A stretch of DNA of 15,609 nt from Scatomonas sp963661545 (GTDB lineage Bacteria > Bacillota > Clostridia > Lachnospirales > Lachnospiraceae). The notes beneath the pieces were generated by a model. It was not told where the DNA came from. It worked only from the letters and a program-made list of their open reading frames with translations, and did no database searches. Position 1 is the first letter of the stretch, and every line of letters starts with the position of its first letter. The DNA lies in NCBI GenBank assembly GCA_963661545.1, contig CAVLCU010000053.1:1-15609 (forward strand), written 5' to 3'. The translations under genes were made by a program, and so were the position numbers. Shown here in pieces: positions 7,392 through 13,124 of this stretch.

Positions 7392-8420
7392 ATGAAAGTA
7401 AAAGAGTTTTTTAAGAAAAATCAGTATACTGCGATACTGCTGATCCTGATGGTAGCTGTTATGCTCATTTTCACGGCAACGAAGGCAGGTACTTTCTGGA
7501 AGCCCGGTACATGGAAGGGCATTGTTATGCAGTTTCCTGAATTCGGTGTCATGGCCATCGGCGTCCTGTTCTGTTTCATTATCGGCTGTATTGATATGTC
7601 CTTTGTTATGCTGGGCAACTTTGCCACCATTATGGGGGTACAGTATATCCTGGGTCATACCTCTGAGGGCATGTCGGACGCACAGGTATTTGGCGTCATG
7701 GTAGTTGCCTTCTTTATTGTGGTAGTCATCGGAGCCATCGGCGGCGTTATCAACGGAATTCTGGTATGCAAGCTGAATATTCCCCCGGTTATCGCTACCA
7801 TTGCCATGCAGATGGTATGGCTGGGTCTGTCCACCGGTATTACCAAGGGAAGTACCCTGTCCCTGAAGACAGTGCCCCTCTATTCTGAGATCGGCCATTC
7901 CAATGTGCTGGGATTCCTTCCCTTCCCCTTGTTTGTATTTATCCTTCTCTTCGTGCTTGCAGCCCTGATCCTGCATTTTACCTCTTATGGAGAGAAGCTC
8001 TATATGTGCGGAACTAACCTGAAGGCAGCCAAGTTCTCAGCCATTCATACGGACCGCATGATTATCGTTACCTTTGTCATCTGCGACATTATCTGCTGTA
8101 TCGGAAGTATGCTGATGGTTTCCACCCTGAACAGTGCCAAGGCGGATAATGGAGAATCCTATGTGATGAAGATTATCCTGATGCTGGTATTGGCCGGTAT
8201 CCTGCCGGATGGCGGTATCGGTAAGATCGGCAATCTGATCTTCTCTGTCTTGATCATCCAGATGATTACCTCCGGTGTCAATATGTTCAAGGGTCTCAAT
8301 ACCTATCACGGAAGCTTTATCTATGGCGGCCTTCTGATCGTCGTATTGATCCTGAGTACCTTCATGCAGGGGGATGGATTAAAGCTCTTCCAGCCTAAGA
8401 AGGCCAAGAAGACGGAATAA
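7392..8420 (+). CDS. Sugar ABC transporter permease 2 (RbsC/LsrD/RhaQ type), 342 aa
   Basis: This is the second BPD_transp_2 permease of the importer. Family features are IGGVINGILVCKLNIPPVIA, TIAMQMVWLGLSTGI and the coupling region GEKLYMCGTNLKAAKFSAI. About ten hydrophobic segments are visible, and the C-terminus is Lys-rich (PKKAKKTE), as expected for a cytoplasmic tail. The reading frame is open back to 7293, but that part overlaps permease 1 and has no homology. The ATG at 7392 has GGGAGGAGG (7375-7383) in front of it and is taken as the start. Two different permeases with one double ATPase match the LsrACDB and RhaSTPQ layouts. It is the last gene before the hairpin at 8448. Confidence 0.92.
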   Translation: MKVKEFFKKNQYTAILLILMVAVMLIFTATKAGTFWKPGTWKGIVMQFPEFGVMAIGVLFCFIIGCIDMSFVMLGNFATIMGVQYILGHTSEGMSDAQVFGVMVVAFFIVVVIGAIGGVINGILVCKLNIPPVIATIAMQMVWLGLSTGITKGSTLSLKTVPLYSEIGHSNVLGFLPFPLFVFILLFVLAALILHFTSYGEKLYMCGTNLKAAKFSAIHTDRMIIVTFVICDIICCIGSMLMVSTLNSAKADNGESYVMKIILMLVLAGILPDGGIGKIGNLIFSVLIIQMITSGVNMFKGLNTYHGSFIYGGLLIVVLILSTFMQGDGLKLFQPKKAKKTE

Positions 8421-8447
8421 TCCGTGTAACCACAGGTTTGGGCAGAA

Positions 8448-8483
8448 AAGGAAGCCGTCTGCGTTCAGCACCGGCTTCCTTGA
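8448..8483 (+). terminator. Terminator-like hairpin after the ABC operon
   Basis: AAGGAAGCCG (8448-8457) pairs with CGGCTTCCTT (8472-8481) around a 14-nt loop. The tail continues as GAATAAATA rather than a U-run, so efficiency is uncertain. Its position, 27 nt after the last permease and just before the next operator, suits an operon end. Confidence 0.7.
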
Positions 8484-8495
8484 ATAAATAATAAG

Positions 8496-8507
8496 CTAAA
8501 CGTTTAG
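8496..8507. promoter_or_regulatory. LacI-family-type operator O2 (CTAAACGTTTAG)
   Basis: A perfect 12-bp palindrome containing the same TAAACGTTTA core as O1, with the same GA on its right side. The core ends exactly 43 nt before the first base of the downstream -10, as at P1. It is centred near -60, upstream of the -35 rather than over it. Confidence 0.82.
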
Positions 8508-8527
8508 ATGAAAATTTTTAAAAAATC

Positions 8528-8555
8528 TGGACAAGTGATTCGTATATGATACTAT
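8528..8555 (+). promoter_or_regulatory. Promoter P2 of the UroD-like gene
   Basis: The -35 TGGACA (8528-8533), a 16-bp spacer and the extended -10 TGATACTAT (8547-8555). A and T runs between operator and -35 resemble P1. The start is expected near 8562, giving a leader of about 36 nt that ends in AGGAGG. Confidence 0.75.
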
Positions 8556-8597
8556 AGAGACAGATACCTGGCGGAGTACATTAGGAGGTTAAAAAAC

Positions 8598-9644
8598 ATG
8601 AACAGTATTGAACGTTTTCTTGCAACGGTAGAGCGGAGACCTGTAGACAGACCGGCCTGCTGGCTGGGAGATCCCACACCGGAGGCGGTACCGGCTTTGT
8701 GCGATTTCTATCACGTAGGGGACATTAAGGAGCTGAAGAGAGTATGCGGAGATGATTTCTATGCGGTAGAGATTCCCTATCATTCCGAGCACTGCAATGC
8801 CATCTTCGCGGCCTTTGACTGGTATATGAACGGCAGCAATGTAGATACTGAGCATCGTACCCTGACCGCAGACGGATGCTTTGCCAACTGTGAGGATCTG
8901 GATGATGTTATCGCGGTGAACTATCCCTGGCCGGATCCGGAGAAATATATTGATCCGGATCTGTGCAAGAAGCTGGTGGACGAGGCTCCCGCCGACAAGG
9001 TGGTAATGGGCATGCTTTGGGCCTGCCATTTCCAGGATGTCTGCGCAGCCTTCGGTATGCAGACCTGCTTGATGAATATGGTATCGGATCCGGAGATGGT
9101 TCACTATGTGGATGACCATATCGTAGATTTCTATCTGAAGGCTCTGAAGATCTTCCTGGAGGCTACCAAGGGCAAGGTACATGCCATCCTCATCGGGGAT
9201 GATATGGGAAGCCAGAGAGGTCTGATGATCAGCCCCAAGCTGGTGGAGGAGTTCGTGATCCCGGGAGCCCGCAAGCTGGTGGAGCTGGCTCACAGCTATG
9301 GAGTTAAGGTGATGTTCCATTCCTGCGGATCTATCGTTGAGGCCATTCCCCTGCTGATCGATGCAGGCGTGGATATCATCCATCCCATCCAGGCTCTGGC
9401 CGCAGGCATGGATCCCGCCAATCTCAAGGCTCATTTCGAGGGTCAGATTTCCTTCTGCGGCGGCGTAGATACCCAGGATCTGCTGCCCAATGGAACCCCG
9501 GAGCAGGTAGAGGCCAAGGTAAAGGAATTGAGAGGATACTTCCCCACCGGTTTGATCATCTCCCCCAGCCACGAGGGCTTACAGCCGGACGTTCCCCCCA
9601 GAAATATCAAAGCCCTTTTCGACGAGGCAACGAAGATATATTAA
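8598..9644 (+). CDS. Uroporphyrinogen decarboxylase-fold protein (UroD/MtaA-like), 348 aa
   Basis: A (beta/alpha)8 UroD-superfamily protein. Typical blocks are IERFLATVERRPVDRPACWL at the start, LIGDDMGSQRGLMISPKLVE, GVKVMFHSCGS and CGGVDTQDLLPNGTPEQV. It is not a haem-pathway UroD in context. The superfamily also contains cobalamin methyltransferases (MtaA, MtbA) that bind zinc through H-x-C plus a later Cys. Here H241-S-C243 is kept, while the place of the usual PGC is S-P-S-H325-E, so a His could replace the third ligand. The reaction is unknown; a methyl-group or small-molecule transferase or lyase linked to the imported compound is an inference. AGGAGG at 8583-8588 fixes the start. It is driven by O2/P2, and the repeat island begins at the base after its stop codon. 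No clear terminator separates it from the mutarotase and regulator genes. Confidence 0.85.
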   Translation: MNSIERFLATVERRPVDRPACWLGDPTPEAVPALCDFYHVGDIKELKRVCGDDFYAVEIPYHSEHCNAIFAAFDWYMNGSNVDTEHRTLTADGCFANCEDLDDVIAVNYPWPDPEKYIDPDLCKKLVDEAPADKVVMGMLWACHFQDVCAAFGMQTCLMNMVSDPEMVHYVDDHIVDFYLKALKIFLEATKGKVHAILIGDDMGSQRGLMISPKLVEEFVIPGARKLVELAHSYGVKVMFHSCGSIVEAIPLLIDAGVDIIHPIQALAAGMDPANLKAHFEGQISFCGGVDTQDLLPNGTPEQVEAKVKELRGYFPTGLIISPSHEGLQPDVPPRNIKALFDEATKIY

Positions 9645-9738
9645 GAAAGCCCCGACAAGCAGCCGGGCTGAGGGGCATGCCCCTAAAGGGACTAGCTTCA
9701 CGTCGCTGGCATGCACCGAAGCACGGATATTTGTCGGG
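9645..9738. repeat. Compound inverted repeat, outer arms CCCGACAA/TTGTCGGG
   Basis: It starts directly after the UroD-like stop codon. The first 20 nt (9645-9664) are identical to the first 20 nt of the 45-bp tandem unit further right. CCCGACAA (9651-9658) is complementary to TTGTCGGG (9731-9738). Nested inside are CAGC-CGG-GCTG and the perfect 14-bp palindrome AGGGGCATGCCCCT (9671-9684). No protein is supported here. Confidence 0.7.
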
Positions 9739-9742
9739 CAAG

Positions 9743-9786
9743 CCGGTATCAACAAGCAGCCCGATAGGGCGGATTGTTGATACCGG
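9743..9786. repeat. Perfect 13-bp inverted repeat carrying the repeat core in its loop
   Basis: CCGGTATCAACAA (9743-9755) and TTGTTGATACCGG (9774-9786) are exact complements. The 18-nt loop holds GCCC-GATA-GGGC, itself able to pair. The same core (9753-9773) recurs in the 45-bp units, but there it is flanked by different arms. Confidence 0.85.
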
Positions 9787-9928
9787 CGGCAGCTGCGAGA
9801 GCACGATAGTGCGGAGCAGCTGGCTTTCGAAAGCCCCGACAAGCAGCCCGATAGTGCGGAGCAGCTGGCTTTCGAAAGCCCCGACAAGCAGCCCGATAGG
9901 GCGGAGCAGCTGGCTTTCGAAAGCCACG
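9784..9928. repeat. 45-bp tandem repeats (two exact-length units, one degenerate upstream, one partial downstream)
   Basis: Unit 1 is 9829-9873 and unit 2 is 9874-9918; they differ only at T/G in GATAGTGC versus GATAGGGC. A degenerate unit at 9784-9828 matches well only in its right part, and a truncated unit begins at 9919. Each full unit starts with GAAAGCC and ends with the complementary GGCTTTC, so each can fold as a hairpin, and unit junctions create GGCTTTCGAAAGCC. As 45 is a multiple of 3, several frames stay open without coding meaning. Confidence 0.88.
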
Positions 9929-9957
9929 GACGGCGGTTAGTGAAGAAGAGATAGATG

Positions 9958-10000
9958 CAAACGGTCCAGCGCCTGGCCCTGATAGGAGCTGGGCCGTTTG
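9958..10000 (+). promoter_or_regulatory. Long-stem hairpin ahead of the intact rhaM-like gene
   Basis: CAAACGGTCCAGC (9958-9970) pairs with GCTGGGCCGTTTG (9988-10000), with one T-G wobble and a 17-nt loop. No U-run follows (TGCTTAAG), so it is a poor terminator. It may process or protect a transcript running from P2 through the repeats into the mutarotase and regulator genes. I see no convincing promoter between 9930 and 10020. Confidence 0.5.
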
Positions 10001-10027
10001 TGCTTAAGAGGACAGGAGGAAAAACAA

Positions 10028-10351
10028 ATGCGAAGATTTGGCAGTATGATTAAGGTAAAACCGGAAGGATTGGCCCAATATAAGGCTTATCATGCCAATC
10101 CCCTCCCCGGTGTCAATGAGATGATTCAGGCCTGTCACCTGAAGAATTATTCCATCTACAGCAGGGGGGATTATCTCTTTACTTATTATGAGTATGACGG
10201 TGAGGATTATGAGGCGGATATGGCCAAGATGGCTGCGGATCCCCTGACCCAGCAATGGTGGGATCTGGTGAAGCCCTTGATGGAGCCCCTGGAGGATCGG
10301 GCAGAGGGAGAATTCTGGTCTGATATGGAGGAAATCTATCATCTGGACTAG
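10028..10351 (+). CDS. RhaM-like sugar mutarotase (L-rhamnose mutarotase family), 107 aa
   Basis: A small ferredoxin-like-fold protein of normal family length (E. coli RhaM has 104 aa). It aligns throughout with RhaM: the N-terminal MIKVKPEGLAQYKAYH contains H22, matching the catalytic His22 of E. coli RhaM (RRHNP). NYSIY (40-44) matches NYAIY, QQWW (75-78) matches QRWW, and EIYHLD at the C-terminus matches EVFYLP. It interconverts anomers of L-rhamnose or a related sugar in the cytoplasm. The ATG follows AGGAGGA at 10014-10020; the open frame further 5' to 9998 lies over the hairpin and is not used. It is a diverged paralogue of the fragment at 1-234 and sits 59 bp upstream of the regulator gene, probably in the same transcript. 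Rhamnose itself is not proven. Confidence 0.87.
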   Translation: MRRFGSMIKVKPEGLAQYKAYHANPLPGVNEMIQACHLKNYSIYSRGDYLFTYYEYDGEDYEADMAKMAADPLTQQWWDLVKPLMEPLEDRAEGEFWSDMEEIYHLD

Positions 10352-10410
10352 GTGACTCCGGAAGAAAGCTGGCACAAGCGGAGGATGACAGCAGGAAGGA
10401 GCACGATAAG

Positions 10411-12675
10411 ATGATTACTCTCAAGGAAGTGGCAGAACGAGCGGGTGTTTCCATAGCAACCGTTTCTTATTGTATTAACGGAACCAAATCCGTATCGGCG
10501 GCATCCAGAAGCAAGGTGACCAAGGCCATTGAGGAGCTTAACTATGTTCCCAATGCCGCTGCCCGCAGTCTCAAGCAGGATACGGTGATGGAGATTGGGA
10601 TCGTATTTCCCAATATTGATGATTATTATCGGTCGGAGATCCTGAAGGGAATTGTAGACCGGTCGGAGGTGGCTCACTATTCGGTTACTGTAGCCTTTTC
10701 CTACAATTCCCCTAAGATGGAGCAGAAGATTATCCAGGATTTTATCGGCAAGAATGTCCGGGGCCTGATCATTGACACCTGTCAGCCGGAAAATGCGGAT
10801 TATTTCAAGAAGAATCTCCTGGATCGGGAGATCGCCACGGTCTTCATTAACCAATATCCGGAAGGCCTGAATGTGAATTTTTTGGCCTTTGACAACCATA
10901 AGTCCTATTATTATATGACCCGGAGTCTGCTCAATAAGGGCTACGACCGGATCTGTGCCGTGATGTGGCCCTGTGGGAGCCCTACCCCCTATAGTGCCAT
11001 CAGCGGCTATGAGGATGCCTACCGGGACATGGGCAAGAAGCCGGACCCCTCCATGGTTCTCTATACGGATTCCTCCAAGGAGAATTCCTTCCGCAAGGTC
11101 ATGCAGCGCCTGGTTCAGGTGACTCCCCAGGCGGTGATTGCAGCCTCGGAAACTATTCTGAAGGGGGCTTTGGAGGCTTTGCGGGTCAATGGCCTGCGGG
11201 TGCCGGAGGATGTCTGTGTCCTGGCCTTGGGGGAGGAAACCTGGAATAGTTCCAATTCCTATCCCGGGGTTCTGCATACAGCCAGGTCCGCCTATACCCT
11301 GGGAGAGGAGGCCACCCGGCTTTTGGTCAAAAATATGGAATCTCCCGCCTTCTTTGAGAAGGAATTTCACCTGCTGGACGATAATCTGGAGGAATGCGAG
11401 CTGGATATTCCGGTCTATCTGCCGCGAAAGCCAGAGGCAGTCCCCAGGCGGAAGGATAAGCTTCGGATTCTGGCCGCCAATCTGACTTTGAATACTGTCC
11501 AGGCCATGCAAATGATGGCGGAGAGCTTTTCCCGTCAGACCCAGATCGAACTGGAGTTCAAGACCCATACCCTGGAGGAGGTTTTTAATCTTATTGTCCG
11601 GGAGAAGGAACAGACGGAATCCACCTATGACATCTGCGTCTATGACATCTCCTGGCTGCGATACCTGGTGCAGGCCGGAGCCCTGCGGGAGGTGACCGAC
11701 CTGATGGAGGCCAGGCCGGAGCTGGCAGAGCGTTTTATGGACAAGAATCTGGACAACTGCCGCTATCATGAGGTCTATTATGGCTTCCCCTTTATCGGGG
11801 GAACCCAGCTGCTCTTCTACCGAAGAGACCTCTTCGAGACTCCCTCCATCCAGAGAGCCTTCCGCCAGCAGCACCACCTGCCCCTGCGGCCCCCTGCTAC
11901 CTGGACGGAATTTAATGGAATTGCCAAGTTCTTCACCCGCCGCTTCAATCCCAATTCCCCTACCATCTACGGTACAGCCATTGAGGGAGGTCTGCAGGAG
12001 GATATGATGCTGGAGCTGCTGATCCGGCTGTGGAGCTTTGGAGGAGGTCTCATGGATGAGAATGGCAGGCTTACCCTCAACACCCCCCAGAATGTCCGGG
12101 GCATGCAAAGCATTCTGGAGACCATCTCCTATACCGATCAGGAGGTGACGGAGATGTCCCAGGAAAGGCTTTTCCGGGACTTTGGCAATGGGGATGTGGC
12201 CATGATCATTTCCTTCAGCGAATATGCCTCCCGGATTCGGGATGAGGTGCACGGGGATATCATTACCAAGATTGGCTACAGCCAGGTGCCCGGCCGGGTT
12301 CCGGCCAACGTAGGCTGGAACATCGGGGTTAATCCCAGAACGGACAAGCTGGCAGCCATTGAGCGATTTATCGACTGGTACAGCGGCCGTCAGAACAGCT
12401 GTTACCTGGCGGTTCTGTCGGGGCAGTCCGCTGTCAAATACCCCCACAGGAATCATGAACTGCTCAAGCTCTATCCCTGGCTCTCCCTCAGCGAGGCGGG
12501 ACAGCAATCTGCCCGATCCAGGATCTACCCCTATGCGGGCCGTCAGCGTCTGGTGGCTCCCCGGGAGATCGAGGGGGTATTCAATGATATCGTGAGGGAA
12601 ATGCAGGAAAATCCCCACAAGATCTCAGAGCTTCTGGCAGCAGGTCAGAAGAGGATAGAGAGGTTATTTTCCTGA
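10411..12675 (+). CDS. Three-module regulator: LacI HTH, LacI-type sensor core and fused family-1 solute-binding protein, 754 aa
   Basis: Residues 1-57 form a LacI HTH (TLKEVAERAGVSIATVSYCI) with hinge helix NAAARSLK; L54 is the hinge leucine that intercalates at a central CpG in PurR. Y20 stands where LacI has Arg22. Residues about 58-335 are a LacI-type periplasmic-binding core (IGIVFPNIDDYYRSEILKGI, GLIIDTCQ, SAISGYEDAYRDMG, VLALGEETW). After a basic linker (about 336-350), residues 351-754 read as a family-1 (MalE/UgpB-like) binding protein: YDICVYDISWLRYLVQAGAL, YYGFPFIGGTQLLFYRRDLF, ATWTEFNGIAKFF, YGTAIEGG and GWNIGVNP. There is no signal peptide, so it is cytoplasmic. Normal LacI proteins have about 340 aa. 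It probably binds O1 and O2 and may sense two ligands. AGGAAGGA at 10393-10400 sets the start. The fused domain is not of the class used by the neighbouring transporter. Confidence 0.88.
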   Translation: MITLKEVAERAGVSIATVSYCINGTKSVSAASRSKVTKAIEELNYVPNAAARSLKQDTVMEIGIVFPNIDDYYRSEILKGIVDRSEVAHYSVTVAFSYNSPKMEQKIIQDFIGKNVRGLIIDTCQPENADYFKKNLLDREIATVFINQYPEGLNVNFLAFDNHKSYYYMTRSLLNKGYDRICAVMWPCGSPTPYSAISGYEDAYRDMGKKPDPSMVLYTDSSKENSFRKVMQRLVQVTPQAVIAASETILKGALEALRVNGLRVPEDVCVLALGEETWNSSNSYPGVLHTARSAYTLGEEATRLLVKNMESPAFFEKEFHLLDDNLEECELDIPVYLPRKPEAVPRRKDKLRILAANLTLNTVQAMQMMAESFSRQTQIELEFKTHTLEEVFNLIVREKEQTESTYDICVYDISWLRYLVQAGALREVTDLMEARPELAERFMDKNLDNCRYHEVYYGFPFIGGTQLLFYRRDLFETPSIQRAFRQQHHLPLRPPATWTEFNGIAKFFTRRFNPNSPTIYGTAIEGGLQEDMMLELLIRLWSFGGGLMDENGRLTLNTPQNVRGMQSILETISYTDQEVTEMSQERLFRDFGNGDVAMIISFSEYASRIRDEVHGDIITKIGYSQVPGRVPANVGWNIGVNPRTDKLAAIERFIDWYSGRQNSCYLAVLSGQSAVKYPHRNHELLKLYPWLSLSEAGQQSARSRIYPYAGRQRLVAPREIEGVFNDIVREMQENPHKISELLAAGQKRIERLFS

Positions 12676-12703
12676 AACTTTCAGAATCTTCCCTGCATGG
12701 CAC

Positions 12704-12732
12704 TTGAAAAAAAGACATATGTGTGATAGTTT
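12704..12732 (+). promoter_or_regulatory. Promoter P3 of the riboswitch-controlled surface-protein gene
   Basis: TTGAAA (12704-12709), a 17-bp spacer and the extended -10 TGATAGTTT (12724-12732). The TGn feature is shared with P1 and P2. The start is expected near 12739, giving a long leader of about 385 nt that contains the aptamer and terminator. No O1/O2-type operator is present. Confidence 0.6.
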
Positions 12733-12797
12733 ATAGGTTGAGCAAGAAAAAAAGTCAGCCTTTCCGGTGCTTGCGTTGCCGGGAAGCTGAATACCGG

Positions 12798-12965
12798 CAG
12801 ACAGCCATGCTTCCGGGAGGATAGGGAAGCGGACGGAATGGGGTGAAAGTCCCCGCGAGTGGGTCACTGTGAAGCCCGCCAAAGCCAGCATAGGCCACCG
12901 CAGGAAAGCGGAGTGTGGGGTGCTTGAGGCAAGGCGCGGATAAGTCAGATACGTTGGGCGGTCTG
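12798..12965 (+). promoter_or_regulatory. Cobalamin (B12) riboswitch-like aptamer
   Basis: Closing stem CAGACAGCC (12798-12806) with GGCGGTCTG (12957-12965). Then come GCTTCC/GGAAGC (12809-12830) containing ATAGGGAA, the stem GGGG-TGAAAGT-CCCC (12840-12854) corresponding to the conserved GGTGAAANTCC arm, GGGTCACTGTGAAGCCC, matching the CACTGT region, and AAGTCAGATAC (12942-12952) as the B12 box. These blocks occur in the order of the cobalamin riboswitch family. The B12 box continues as GTTGGGC instead of CTGCC, so this is a variant. Outside lie an extra hairpin GCCGG/CCGGC and possible pairing of GGTGC (12766-12770) with GCACC (12970-12974). Confidence 0.75.
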
Positions 12966-13032
12966 TGGGGCACCTGCCAGAACCGGGTATGCCTGCGCGC
13001 AAAAGACGAGACAAGGAGGCCGAGATAGAACA

Positions 13033-13075
13033 AACGCGTGTGCAGCCATGACCGGGGTCGCACAGGCGTTTTTTT
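13033..13075 (+). terminator. Intrinsic terminator forming the riboswitch expression platform
   Basis: AACGCGTGTGC (13033-13043) pairs with GCACAGGCGTT (13060-13070) with one internal mismatch and a 16-nt loop, followed by a 7-T run (13069-13075). It lies between the aptamer and the gene start at 13125, so corrinoid-dependent early termination is the likely control mode. Confidence 0.85.
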
Positions 13076-13124
13076 CATGCTCGGAGCGCTTTTGGAAAAC
13101 GATACGAACAAAGGAGAAAAGACA

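Noticed and set aside
3607..8420. Assignment as the AI-2 importer LsrACDB
   Set aside because: The component set and binding-protein landmarks fit, but there is no lsrK, lsrF, lsrG or lsrR-like gene. RhaM-like neighbours fit a sugar at least as well, so no gene symbols are given.
9607..9927. Repeat protein on the minus strand with 15-aa units (AFESQLLRTIGLLVG), and similar plus-strand frames
   Set aside because: The frames stay open only because the DNA unit is 45 bp. They have no credible ribosome binding site, and the DNA is better explained as hairpin-forming repeats.
9784..9928. CRISPR array
   Set aside because: The units are directly adjacent with no variable spacers, and no cas genes are present.
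10348..12618. A 756-aa open frame on the minus strand, fully opposite the regulator gene
   Set aside because: It mirrors the codon structure of the plus-strand gene, has low-complexity Gly/His/Leu-rich sequence without recognisable domains, and the plus frame shows three clear protein modules.
12755..13111. Minus-strand open frames across the leader of the surface-protein gene
   Set aside because: They overlap the structured riboswitch-like region and terminator, and have no homology or ribosome binding site.
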